Source: JAVVTQ01 sp036653595
GTDB lineage: Bacteria > Bacillota > Clostridia > Oscillospirales > Ruminococcaceae
Assembly (NCBI GenBank): GCA_036653595.1
Contig: JAVVTQ010000003.1
Coordinates: 20,274-84,273 of the forward strand
DNA length: 64,000 bases
Direction of reading: 5' to 3'
Shown here: piece after piece, positions 52,082-60,102 of the stretch
How positions within the stretch are numbered: the stretch's first letter is position 1
How the letters are laid out: each line of letters starts with the position of its first letter
Position numbers and translations under genes: made by a program
Notes under the pieces: model-generated
What the model was told of the DNA's origin: nothing
Databases searched by the model: none
What the model saw: the letters and a program-made list of their open reading frames with translations, nothing else

Positions 52082-52990
52082 ATGGCATTAGTTAATTTGA
52101 ACTTTGAAAGTAAGTATTTGCGATGCAACAATGATGTTACTGTGATTTTACCAGACAAGCCACGAGGTGCTGATCCAAAAGATTTTTACACAAGCGGAAA
52201 CAAGTATAAGGTGTTATGGCTTCTGCATGGAACTTTTGGGGATCATACAGACTGGTATAGACACACGAATATTGAGCTGTACGCATGCGAGAAAGAAGTT
52301 ATTGTAGTCATGCCGAGCGCCATCAATACGAATTACCAGAACTGGCCATATTTTGGGACGGGGTACTATTTTTTTGATTATGTGACTGAAGAACTGATGC
52401 CTCTTATACAGAACTGGTTTCCTGCATCAGGGAAAAGAGAGGATAATTTTATTGCGGGTCTGAGCATGGGCTCGCGCGGCGCATTCAGATTTGTGACGAA
52501 ATGCCCGGAAAAATTTGCCGGTGCTGCTATGCTCTCAGCGTCTCCTCATGACTATGACAGTGACAGTGATTATCTCAATTCAATAATGACGAAAAACAGG
52601 CAAGATCTTAAGGCGATGTCTACAAATTACAAAGGTCCATTTGATCAAGCATTTCGAGATATGAGAATGTTGAACGAGATAGACAACAACGGCGGGTCTG
52701 TCTGCGCATACCTTGAAGGCGAAAACATGTGGCGCGAGGCAAAGAAGCTTGCTCATAATAAAAACTGCCCCAAGCTTCTATTTGCAATCGGAACCGAAGA
52801 TCCGCTATTTTCCGAATATCAGCACTTTAAAGAATATGCTGAAGAGATTGGCCTAAAAGCGGTGTTCATGGAGGAAAAAGGATATAAACACGAGTGGCGG
52901 TTCTGGGACAAATACATTGAGAAAGCTCTTGAGTTTTTTGGAATGCATGGAGAAACAGGGGGCAAAGAGTTCGTTGAAAAACAAAACTGA
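52082..52990 (+). CDS. Esterase, alpha/beta hydrolase (carbohydrate esterase family 1-like)
   Basis: A 302-residue cytoplasmic hydrolase with no signal peptide. LWLLHGTFGDHTDW gives the oxyanion region, AGLSMGSRGA the nucleophile Ser, IGTEDPLF the acid and GYKHEWRFWD the histidine. The fold matches esterase D/acetyl-xylan-esterase-like proteins. It may remove acyl groups from an imported sugar. GGGAGG sets the ATG at 52082. Confidence 0.85.
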   Translation: MALVNLNFESKYLRCNNDVTVILPDKPRGADPKDFYTSGNKYKVLWLLHGTFGDHTDWYRHTNIELYACEKEVIVVMPSAINTNYQNWPYFGTGYYFFDYVTEELMPLIQNWFPASGKREDNFIAGLSMGSRGAFRFVTKCPEKFAGAAMLSASPHDYDSDSDYLNSIMTKNRQDLKAMSTNYKGPFDQAFRDMRMLNEIDNNGGSVCAYLEGENMWREAKKLAHNKNCPKLLFAIGTEDPLFSEYQHFKEYAEEIGLKAVFMEEKGYKHEWRFWDKYIEKALEFFGMHGETGGKEFVEKQN

Positions 52991-53061
52991 ATATTTAGCG
53001 AAGCGTATCTAACACTATTGGCATTAAATGCAGAGAGAACACAAATAAGGTGAAATAAACT

Positions 53062-53331
53062 ATGAGTATATTTGAAGCTGGGATGTTGATTTGCTTCGGG
53101 TTGGCCTGGCCTATTAACATCTACAAATCGATAAAAACGAAATCTACAAAAGAAAAAAGTTTGGCTTTTCAGATTGTGGTGATGGTTGGTTACGTAAGCG
53201 GCATTATTCACAAAGCAATTTACAGTCCTGACATTGTAATGTATTTGTACATACTAAATCTGTCGATGGTAGCATTTGACACTATGCTCTTTTTTTGGAA
53301 TCGAAGGTCTGACTGCAACCGAGAGCGGTGA
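53062..53331 (+). CDS. SemiSWEET-like three-helix membrane protein
   Basis: An 89-residue protein with three predicted helices. The first ends LAWPINIYKSIKTKSTKEKSLAF, which follows the SemiSWEET pattern (PQ-x2-K-x4-KS) with proline kept and glutamine replaced by isoleucine. SemiSWEETs dimerise to form small sugar uniporters. The gene has AAGGTG upstream and lies in the polyol operon after the esterase gene, an unusual companion to an ABC importer. It could export or equilibrate a sugar, but this is inference; it may also be an uncharacterised PQ-loop relative. Confidence 0.7.
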   Translation: MSIFEAGMLICFGLAWPINIYKSIKTKSTKEKSLAFQIVVMVGYVSGIIHKAIYSPDIVMYLYILNLSMVAFDTMLFFWNRRSDCNRER

Positions 53332-53500
53332 CAGAAGAGATCATTAGGTTACGGCAGTTTTGAATAACAAACACCTTATCTGTCATAAGCGCAAGAAGCT
53401 AAGCTGTGCGGGAAGAAGAGAGACATACAAACAATTCAATTAAAGCAAAATCAGCAAATTTTACGATTGAAAATATCATGATATATAAGAAGAATAGAGG

Positions 53501-53529
53501 TTGCAAAATTTCCCATTAAGTTATATAAT
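53501..53529 (+). promoter_or_regulatory. Promoter of the ROK regulator gene
   Basis: TTGCAA (53501-53506), a 17-base spacer and TATAAT (53524-53529). The predicted start falls within the operator at 53533-53554. Confidence 0.78.
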
Positions 53530-53532
53530 GAT

Positions 53533-53554
53533 ATTTAGAAAAGCGTTTTATAAA
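53533..53554. promoter_or_regulatory. Candidate ROK-regulator operator, copy 2
   Basis: ATTTAGAAAA-N4-TTTATAAA, identical in its 18 fixed bases to the site at 45209-45230. It begins four bases after the -10, so binding would block the ROK gene itself. Confidence 0.6.
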
Positions 53555-53573
53555 TTAATTGGAGAATGCATTT

Positions 53574-54704
53574 GTGAATGATAAGACGGTGACCAGCATG
53601 GAAATCAAGCAGTTCAACAAGGACTTGATATTTCAGTTTATTCGAAAGCACGGTATGGTTTCAAAGCGCGATGTGCAAATGGGGCTTGAGCTCTCATTGC
53701 CTACAACAACACAGCACATAAATGAACTTATTAAGGATGGTCTTGTTAAGGAAGCCGGCACGGTGGGAAACACCGGAGGCCGAAGTGCAAAGACATATAC
53801 AGCGGTTAATGATGCAAGAATTTCCGTTGGAATTGATATTACTAAAAATCACACCTCATTTGTGGCGGTTGATTTAACAGGAAATACAATTTGTTTTGAA
53901 AGAGTCGCGGTTAGCTTTGTGCATACCGAGGAGTATTTCAGTCAGCTAGGAGCAGCACTTGACAAGTTTGTCGAGGATAACAAACTCGATAAAAAGAGAA
54001 TTCTGGGAGTTGGAATCGGAGTTCCCGGCATTACTACAGAGGACAACAAGCTAATTCGATTTGGAGACACAATAGGGCTGAGTGGTGTCACGGTTGACAC
54101 TTTTTCTAAATATATCAGATATGAAACCAAACTTATAAACGATGCAAATGCTGCCGGGTTTTCGGAAGTGTGGACTCACAACAGCCCACCCAATATGTTT
54201 TATATCCTATTAAGCTCCTTTGTCGGAGGCGCTGTAATCATAGACAACAAAGTCTATAGCGGAGATGAGTTCAGAAGCGGGGAAGTTGGTCATGTAATCA
54301 TCCACAACAATGGCAGGCAGTGCTACTGTGGGCAAAAAGGATGCGCGGACGCTTATCTTGCATCAACAAACCTCTCAGACACGACAGATGGAAATCTCGA
54401 GCTATTTTTTGAAAATGTAAAAAACGGCGAGGCAAACGCTATAAAGGTTTGGAATGAATATTTGCATGACCTTGCACTTGTAGTCAGAGATATCAGAATG
54501 CTTTTCAACTGCAAAATAGTAATTGGCGGCTATGTTGGAAAATACATGAATGACTATATTGAACAGTTCAAGAAACTTATGAAGAGCTATTGCACATTCG
54601 ACAGTGATGCGGACTATGTTATGGCCTGCAAATATAAAGGTTCGCCTATAGCCGCGGGTGCTGCGTTGAGCTATATTGACGACTTTTTAAAGGCTAACAA
54701 TTGA
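53574..54704 (+). CDS. ROK-family transcriptional regulator (XylR/NagC type)
   Basis: A 376-residue regulator. An N-terminal winged helix-turn-helix (about residues 15-60, with VSKRDVQMGLELSLPTTTQHINELIKDGLV) precedes a ROK sugar-kinase-like domain: GIDITKNHTSFVAVDL, GVGIGVPGITT and the zinc motif CYCGQKGCADAY. ROK repressors sense a sugar or its phosphate. The start is likely GTG at 53574, nine bases after GGAG; a TTG at 53559 precedes the ribosome site. It is placed at the end of the polyol locus and shares an operator with its first promoter. Confidence 0.92.
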   Translation: MNDKTVTSMEIKQFNKDLIFQFIRKHGMVSKRDVQMGLELSLPTTTQHINELIKDGLVKEAGTVGNTGGRSAKTYTAVNDARISVGIDITKNHTSFVAVDLTGNTICFERVAVSFVHTEEYFSQLGAALDKFVEDNKLDKKRILGVGIGVPGITTEDNKLIRFGDTIGLSGVTVDTFSKYIRYETKLINDANAAGFSEVWTHNSPPNMFYILLSSFVGGAVIIDNKVYSGDEFRSGEVGHVIIHNNGRQCYCGQKGCADAYLASTNLSDTTDGNLELFFENVKNGEANAIKVWNEYLHDLALVVRDIRMLFNCKIVIGGYVGKYMNDYIEQFKKLMKSYCTFDSDADYVMACKYKGSPIAAGAALSYIDDFLKANN

Positions 54705-55067
54705 TTCATTGCGAACTTGCAGATAAAACTTGCATTTAAAATTAAAGGCGCAAAAGCTTCACGTACTGCTCGTGGTCCGGACACAGCCTTTTCGAGGATG
54801 TGTATCGAAAAGTCCCAATGACCGATAACTTGCGTTGAAGGCGATATTTTACAGTCAGCACAATGTGAAAGCCTAGCAGAAAACAGAACAGATTGACAAA
54901 GCGTATCATGAGTCGGCGTCGGGAGAGGCCGCAATACAAGGATATCAAATTTGCCTAATATTCAAAAGAGCCTCATCGTGCAATGCTGCGCGGGAGGCTC
55001 TTTATTACGTCAATTGAGGGCATGTCAATAGGTAAAAGCACAGCATGGACGGCTTGTGTGAGTCATC
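54705..55067. other. Intergenic region between the ROK gene and the ATPase gene
   Basis: Contains the repeated hairpin at 54964-55003 and otherwise nothing recognisable. A 68-codon minus-strand frame at 54742-54948 has no family resemblance or ribosome site and is not called. Confidence 0.5.
54964..55003. repeat. Repeated terminator hairpin, copy 2
   Basis: Forty bases identical to 36848-36887, stem and loop included. It lies between the convergent ROK and ATPase genes and can act as terminator for either. Flanking similarity to copy 1 is weak. Confidence 0.85.
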
Positions 55068-56135
55068 TCATAGACCAAGCTCGGAAAGCAGCCTTGCCTC
55101 ACGCTCGCGAACTAGATCGAAGTTGATGTTGGCGGAATACACGGACTCCATTTTGTCATGCATGGCTTTTGCCTGAGCGAGATATTTTCCGCTCTCGTTG
55201 AGAAGCTCATGCGAAGCCCGTTGCATAAAGGAAAGCCTTTTGCGGCACAGCTCGAGATCGCTGCTGTAGACTGTTTTTTCGCCTATCGTGTGTGCACCGG
55301 AAACATACAGCGGATCAAAAAATCCCGCGGTCGCAAAGGCCAGAGACAGCTCGGGAATCAAGACAGAGTCTATCTCGATGGGGCAAAACGGATTTCGGGA
55401 GGTGACTATGTCATAACCGGCTAGACGCGCCCTGTCGCGAAGCAGCTTCATAAGCATGTGACCGGCGCTGGTATATCTGTCATTTAGAATATATACGTTC
55501 TCAAGAGAATCAAGATTGCTTTTTGTGTAGTCGATATAGCAAAGAGGCGTTATAGCTCCTGAAAGGCGCACGGACTCGAAACCTGCGCAGCACTTTTTGG
55601 GCATCGTCCGCGCAGCTAGATTTTCGGCATAGCGGTGCAGCTTTGTCGTCTCCACATAGCGCGACGAGGTGTCGCGCAAGTCGACAAACAGCTTTCCGAA
55701 GGCGCAGGCATATCGCTTTGCCCTTATGTGGTTCTCACAGTAAATTTCATAGTTTTCGCGCAAAAACAGGAAGCCGGCAGTTAGCTGTGCACTGTCGATG
55801 CAGTCGTAAAGCGACACCACCTCCTGTTTGCAGGCAGGAAGCGACGGTTCAAGCACATGCGGTGAGGTTCCGTCGGCTATCGCAAAGTGCAGCTGGCGGC
55901 ATACCACCCCGTCGAGCGAGTCGGGGTCGCTGGAACAGTGAATAAGCTCAAGGTCAAAGCCTGCCTGCGAAATTCGGTTTGCCATGCGCTTCATCATGGA
56001 GGATTTGCCGCATCCCGGTCCCGATTTTATTATGTAAGTGCGAAACGGTGCGCTGAGGTCAAGCAGCTGCTCGAAAAAACTGACAAAACCGTCCGGGTTT
56101 GTCGAGCCCAAAAAGTAATCATATATTTTAGCCAT
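55068..56135 (-). CDS. P-loop ATPase of the PRK06851 type, function unknown
   Basis: A 355-residue soluble protein. A Walker A motif, IKSGPGCGKSSMMKRMA, at residues 36-52, followed by LELIHCSSDPDSLDGVVCRQLHFAIADGTSPHVLEP, matches a conserved but uncharacterised Bacillota ATPase family (the SSDPDSLDGV segment is its hallmark). The C-terminal part contains a second, weaker alpha/beta region. No membrane segment or partner gene gives a role. GGAAGG sets the ATG at 56135. It is transcribed divergently from the DMT transporter. Confidence 0.8.
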   Translation of the reverse strand: MAKIYDYFLGSTNPDGFVSFFEQLLDLSAPFRTYIIKSGPGCGKSSMMKRMANRISQAGFDLELIHCSSDPDSLDGVVCRQLHFAIADGTSPHVLEPSLPACKQEVVSLYDCIDSAQLTAGFLFLRENYEIYCENHIRAKRYACAFGKLFVDLRDTSSRYVETTKLHRYAENLAARTMPKKCCAGFESVRLSGAITPLCYIDYTKSNLDSLENVYILNDRYTSAGHMLMKLLRDRARLAGYDIVTSRNPFCPIEIDSVLIPELSLAFATAGFFDPLYVSGAHTIGEKTVYSSDLELCRKRLSFMQRASHELLNESGKYLAQAKAMHDKMESVYSANINFDLVREREARLLSELGL

Positions 56136-56199
56136 AATAACCTTCCTTTCAAGTTATGCTATGAATCTCTTGCTTGTTTTGACACTTTCGAAATATTTA

Positions 56200-56228
56200 T
56201 TGCGCCGAGGGCTGCGTTAATGTACAAT
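56200..56228 (+). promoter_or_regulatory. Promoter of the DMT transporter gene
   Basis: TTGCGC (56200-56205), a 17-base spacer and TACAAT (56223-56228), about 33 bases before the start codon. Confidence 0.6.
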
Positions 56229-56260
56229 GATACAGCGAAAAAAATGAAGGGGATCAATAT

Positions 56261-57160
56261 ATGTGGTTCATATTTACACTTTGCACGATAATAGCATGGA
56301 GCGGTTCTGATCTGTTTTCAAAAATGGGCTCGAACAAGGCAGATGTACAAAGCCATTGGAAACTTGTGAGCATTGTCGGCGCGGTTATGGGGATACATGC
56401 CATTTGGCAGCTGACGCTCGGCGGGGTTTCCTATGATATTGGCAACATGCTGACATATTTGCCCGTGTCCGCGCTTTACATTATTTCCATGATCTTTGGA
56501 TATGCCGGGCTTCGCTACATCGAGCTGTCAATTTCGTCTCCGATATGCAATTCCTCCGGCGCGCTTGTCGCAATTTTGTGCTTTGTATTCCTCAAGCAGA
56601 CCATGACGGCGCCGCAGATAGTGGCGGTATCAATGATATGCGCAGGTATTTTGCTGCTGGGCGTTTTGGACAAGAAGAATGCGGACAGACAAAAAGCAGC
56701 ACTGGGCATTGTTGAGGACAAAAAATATACAAATGGTATAATTGCTATTTTGTTTCCGATTTTGTACTGCATAATTGACGCACTCGGCACCTTCGCCGAC
56801 TCTTTTTATCTCGATGTTGTGATGGATGAAACGACTGCGAACATTTCATACGAGCTGACTTTTATGATTGTCGGACTGCTGGCATTTTTGTATGTCGTGT
56901 TTGTAAAAAAAGAGCGCTACACGTTTGGACACGACAAGTACAAAGTTATGGCGGCCTTGTGTGAAACCGCGGGTCAGTTTACATACGTGTTTGCGCTATC
57001 GGGCAACGCCGTGGTCGCCGCTCCGGCAATCGGCTCCTACTGTGTCTTTTCGGTGCTTTGGTCGCGCATTTTCCTTAAAGAAAAGCTCCCTGCGAAGCAC
57101 TACGCCGTCATTGCACTTGTGCTTGCGGGAATTGTGATTCTCGGAATAACGGATATGTGA
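56261..57160 (+). CDS. DMT-superfamily (EamA-like) transporter
   Basis: A 299-residue protein with ten hydrophobic helices in two EamA-type halves. Each half ends with a family-type helix pair: SSPICNSSGALVAILCFVFLKQTMTAPQIVAVSMICAGILLLG, and AAPAIGSYCVFSVLWSRIFLKEKLPAKHYAVIALVLAGIVILG. The substrate is unknown; members export metabolites or amino acids. AGGGGA precedes the ATG. A strong terminator follows. Confidence 0.87.
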   Translation: MWFIFTLCTIIAWSGSDLFSKMGSNKADVQSHWKLVSIVGAVMGIHAIWQLTLGGVSYDIGNMLTYLPVSALYIISMIFGYAGLRYIELSISSPICNSSGALVAILCFVFLKQTMTAPQIVAVSMICAGILLLGVLDKKNADRQKAALGIVEDKKYTNGIIAILFPILYCIIDALGTFADSFYLDVVMDETTANISYELTFMIVGLLAFLYVVFVKKERYTFGHDKYKVMAALCETAGQFTYVFALSGNAVVAAPAIGSYCVFSVLWSRIFLKEKLPAKHYAVIALVLAGIVILGITDM

Positions 57161-57273
57161 CAGCCGGGGATGTGTGTCGGGCAAGACATTTTTGGTCTGT
57201 CGCCAAGGCTGTCTGAGAGGAAAGACATAAGCAAAGCACGGGGTCCCTCTTTTTAACGGTATAAACAAAAAAA

Positions 57274-57321
57274 GCTCTTTTGAGTGCAACGCAAGCAGCA
57301 CTCAAAAGAGCATATTTTTTT
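57274..57321. terminator. Bidirectional terminator between the DMT and UDG genes
   Basis: A perfect 14-base stem (57274-57287 with 57298-57311; core CTTTTGAGTGC) with A-rich and T-rich flanks on the two sides, and a ten-base loop. Confidence 0.92.
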
Positions 57322-57324
57322 ATT

Positions 57325-57870
57325 TCAGACTGAGGCCAAGCGCGCTATTTCTTTAAAATCAAGAAGGGCGTCGGGCTTGTAATTCGGATTGCGCAAAAGT
57401 GCCGCGGGGTGAAAGGTTCCCATATAGGAGACGCTGTCCTTGACAAAGACCTTGCCATGTTCCTTTGTCACCTGAAAATCTGCACTGATAATCTGCTTTG
57501 CCGAAATTCTCCCAAGGCAGACGACAAGCTTTGGATTTATCAGCCGTATCTGCTCGCGGAGATATCCGATGCACGCCGCCTGCTCGGATGGCAGTGGGTC
57601 GCGGTTATCGGGCGGCCTGCACTTGATAATATTTGCAATAAACACATCGCCGCGCTTCATGCCGACGGCTGTAAGATACAAATCCAAAAGCTGCCCCGCT
57701 CTGCCGACGAAAGGCTCACCGGCCTGATCCTCGTTTTTTCCGGGCGCTTCGCCAATGAACATCACAGATGCGACATCGCTGCCCGTGCCGAAGACGACAT
57801 TGGTGCGAGTGTGGCAGAGAGCGCATTTTGTGCAGACCAGACATTCATCGCGCAAAGAGTCAAGATTCAT
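57325..57870 (-). CDS. Uracil-DNA glycosylase, family 4 (iron-sulfur type)
   Basis: A 181-residue DNA repair enzyme. Cysteines CTKCALC near the N-terminus and two later cysteines (KCRPPDNR and the CLGR region) form the 4Fe-4S site of family 4 UDGs. GEAPGKNEDQAGEPFVGRAGQLLD is the catalytic water-activating motif (GEAPG), and THPAALLRNP type sequence FHPAALLRN the C-terminal HPS-like motif. It removes uracil from DNA. GAGG upstream supports the ATG at 57870; a longer frame to 57930 has no ribosome site. Confidence 0.94.
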   Translation of the reverse strand: MNLDSLRDECLVCTKCALCHTRTNVVFGTGSDVASVMFIGEAPGKNEDQAGEPFVGRAGQLLDLYLTAVGMKRGDVFIANIIKCRPPDNRDPLPSEQAACIGYLREQIRLINPKLVVCLGRISAKQIISADFQVTKEHGKVFVKDSVSYMGTFHPAALLRNPNYKPDALLDFKEIARLASV

Positions 57871-57931
57871 TTTTGATACCTCATAAGCTGTTTTTTCAAT
57901 TGTATCACATTGTACTTTTTTATAAAACACC

Positions 57932-57959
57932 TTGCATTAAAACTCCCATATGTTAAAAT
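57932..57959 (+). promoter_or_regulatory. Promoter of the pduL gene
   Basis: TTGCAT (57932-57937), a 16-base spacer and TAAAAT (57954-57959), about 30 bases before the ATG. Confidence 0.6.
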
Positions 57960-57988
57960 AAAAACAAGTCATATTAAGGAGAACAGCA

Positions 57989-58561
57989 ATGGAAAAAATT
58001 TTGGTTGAAATATCGGCACGTCACGTTCATGTGACAGACAGCGACCTCGCGGTGCTTTTTGGCGAGGGATACAAGCTTACCCCGAAAAAAGAGCTCTCGC
58101 AGCCGGGACAGTTTGCCAGCGAAGAGAGAGTTGACGTAATCGGACCCAAGAAGGAGCTCAAGGGCGTTTCAATCCTGGGACCCACACGCAAGTCGACGCA
58201 AGTCGAGATATCCCTTTCCGACGCCCGCACTATTGGAGTCGAGGCGCCTGTGCGTGAGTCAGGCGACACGGCAGGATCAGCAGGCTGCAAGCTTGTCGGC
58301 CCGTGCGGCGAGATTACAATCGAGGAAGGCGTTATAGCGGCAAAGCGTCATATACACCTGACCCCGGAAGCGGCGGCGAAGCTGGAAGTTAGCGACAAAC
58401 AAATAGTCAGCGCGGAAATCGAAACACCGTCTCGCTCGCTTATTTTCGGAGATGTGGTTGTTCGCGTTTCGGAGAAATTCAGCTCAGCGATGCATGTCGA
58501 CACGGACGAGGGAAATGCAGCCGGAATTGCAAGATCGGCGGAGTGCGAAATTATCAGGTAA
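57989..58561 (+). CDS. pduL: PduL-type phosphate acyltransferase
   Basis: A 190-residue protein of the PduL family, unrelated in fold to Pta. The two zinc-binding histidine motifs are clear: ISARHVHV at residues 8-15 and AKRHIHLTP near 117. It interconverts acyl-CoA and acyl phosphate (acetyl or propanoyl), allowing ATP formation with an acetate kinase. No microcompartment genes are nearby and the N-terminal encapsulation peptide seen in microcompartment PduL is missing, so it is likely a cytoplasmic acetyl phosphotransferase. Confidence 0.93.
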   Translation: MEKILVEISARHVHVTDSDLAVLFGEGYKLTPKKELSQPGQFASEERVDVIGPKKELKGVSILGPTRKSTQVEISLSDARTIGVEAPVRESGDTAGSAGCKLVGPCGEITIEEGVIAAKRHIHLTPEAAAKLEVSDKQIVSAEIETPSRSLIFGDVVVRVSEKFSSAMHVDTDEGNAAGIARSAECEIIR

Positions 58562-58600
58562 AACAAATCCGGAGTCAAATCACTTCGATGGCGGCTTTAC

Positions 58601-59809
58601 ATGCTAAAAGGCGAAAGAAAAGCGGTTGACTTTATTTGTCGCGACATCTATGCAGTTGTCGGAGGCGCACTTGTCGTCCTTGCACTTTTGATAAGATGGA
58701 ACAGGAGGGACTTTATCAGCGGAGATGTTCAAAGCTGTCTGCTCGTGTGGTACGAAAAATATAAAGCGGCTGGCGGCTTGGCCGGTCTTTCCATCAATAT
58801 GGAGTCGTATTATGTTCCCTACATGCTTTTTCTTTCCCTGATAACCTACATACCCAAAAACCCGGTTTATCTTATCAAGGTGTTGTCGATAGTTTTTGAA
58901 TTTGCAACTGCCTTTTTTGCCGCAATGATAGTCAGAGAGATATTCAAAGAGTCAAAAAGATGCAAGCTCTACGCTTTTATTGTATTTTTCTTTTTCATTT
59001 ACAGCCCGATAGTGGTCATAAATGGAGCGCTTTGGGGTCAAAATGATTATATATACATGGCATTTATATTTGCATCTGTCTATTTTCTTATCAAGGAAAA
59101 AAGCATCAGTTCATTCGTGTTTTTGGGACTTGCTTTCAGCGTCAAGATGCAGACGATTTTCATGTTGCCGGTATTTATTCTAATATACATTGTAAAGCGC
59201 AGTTTTTCAGCACTCAACTTTTTGATTATACCTGCCGTGTATTTCGTATGCGGTCTGCCTGCCGTATTTATGGGACGCCCTCTCGCCGAGGTGCTGTCGA
59301 TAAACTTTTCACAGGTGGACTTTTTCAAAATACTTTCAATGCAGTGTCCAAATGTGTACTACTTTGTCGACGGCAACTATGATTTATATGCAAATGCGGG
59401 GATATTATTTGCAGTCGCGATGATTGCTGCGTTTTCACTGCTGGTCATAAAAAACAGGAAGAGCCTCGGCATAAAAGACATTCTCTATATAGCTATGTGG
59501 ATGCCGATGACATGTGTGATGTTTTTACCGGCGATGCATGAGCGGTATTCGATAATCTTTGTCTCTTTCGCCGCACTCTTGTATTTGTTTGACCGCAAAA
59601 AGGTGTGGATTGCGCTCTCACTCAACGCAATAGCCTTTTTCTCCTATATGCCGACGCTGACAAATGTACTGATTCTCGACTACAAAATTCTCAGCATATT
59701 GCAGCTTGTGATTTACTGCTTCATCACGCTTGACGCGGCCTTGCATTTCCTAAATGCTCAAAGCGAGTGTGCACAAAAAGAGCCACAGCGTGAGACTGTG
59801 ACGGTATAA
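58601..59809 (+). CDS. Gpi18-like polytopic membrane mannosyltransferase-type protein
   Basis: A 402-residue GT-C fold membrane protein with about ten helices. The first loop holds RRDFISGDV with the Asp expected of lipid-phosphate-sugar-dependent transferases; ALWGQNDYIYMAF and PAMHERYSIIF (a WGQxD and HERY motif pair) are characteristic of the Gpi18/COG5542 family. It would transfer a sugar from a polyprenyl-phosphate donor at the outer face of the membrane. It follows pduL after 39 bases without its own promoter, but no metabolic link is evident. Confidence 0.82.
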   Translation: MLKGERKAVDFICRDIYAVVGGALVVLALLIRWNRRDFISGDVQSCLLVWYEKYKAAGGLAGLSINMESYYVPYMLFLSLITYIPKNPVYLIKVLSIVFEFATAFFAAMIVREIFKESKRCKLYAFIVFFFFIYSPIVVINGALWGQNDYIYMAFIFASVYFLIKEKSISSFVFLGLAFSVKMQTIFMLPVFILIYIVKRSFSALNFLIIPAVYFVCGLPAVFMGRPLAEVLSINFSQVDFFKILSMQCPNVYYFVDGNYDLYANAGILFAVAMIAAFSLLVIKNRKSLGIKDILYIAMWMPMTCVMFLPAMHERYSIIFVSFAALLYLFDRKKVWIALSLNAIAFFSYMPTLTNVLILDYKILSILQLVIYCFITLDAALHFLNAQSECAQKEPQRETVTV

Positions 59810-59841
59810 TGCGGCGCAAATTGCCACAGAAACATTTTCGC

Positions 59842-59870
59842 TTGTAAATAACCTGATTATATATTATAAT
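59842..59870 (+). promoter_or_regulatory. Promoter of the SRP RNA
   Basis: TTGTAA (59842-59847), a 17-base spacer and a perfect TATAAT (59865-59870). Transcription would begin near 59877. Confidence 0.75.
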
Positions 59871-59892
59871 ATTACAGTAATTAAGCCGGCAG

Positions 59893-60033
59893 GCGCAATA
59901 CCTTGGCGGCATAAGGACAGGTGAAGCCTGTGCGATGCGAGCCGCGCGAACCATGCCAGACGGGGAACCGAGCAGCATTAAACGCGTGCTACATGTGCCG
60001 CAGTCACTTTGCCTGTCCTTATGCCGCCAAGAT
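59893..60033 (+). ncRNA. ffs: Signal recognition particle RNA (4.5S / scRNA)
   Basis: A long hairpin is formed by TTGGCGGCATAAGGACAGG (59903-59921) with its complement at 60012-60030. At the apex lies the conserved SRP54-binding element: CCAGA-CGG-GGAA-CCG-AGCAG (59956-59975), that is, the symmetric loop, closing stem and GGAA tetraloop of helix 8. The ends are approximate; a separate Alu domain was not clear. The position directly before dnaX is usual in Bacillota. Confidence 0.88.
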
Positions 60034-60102
60034 AAACGAAGTCAGACAGCTAAGTCGGGCTCGGGCGTTTGTGGGCGATTTATTTTTTTGAGGAGAGATG
60101 GC

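Noticed and set aside
54742..54948. 68-codon minus-strand frame between the ROK and ATPase genes
   Set aside because: Arg/Leu-rich translation without a family match and no ribosome site; left as intergenic.
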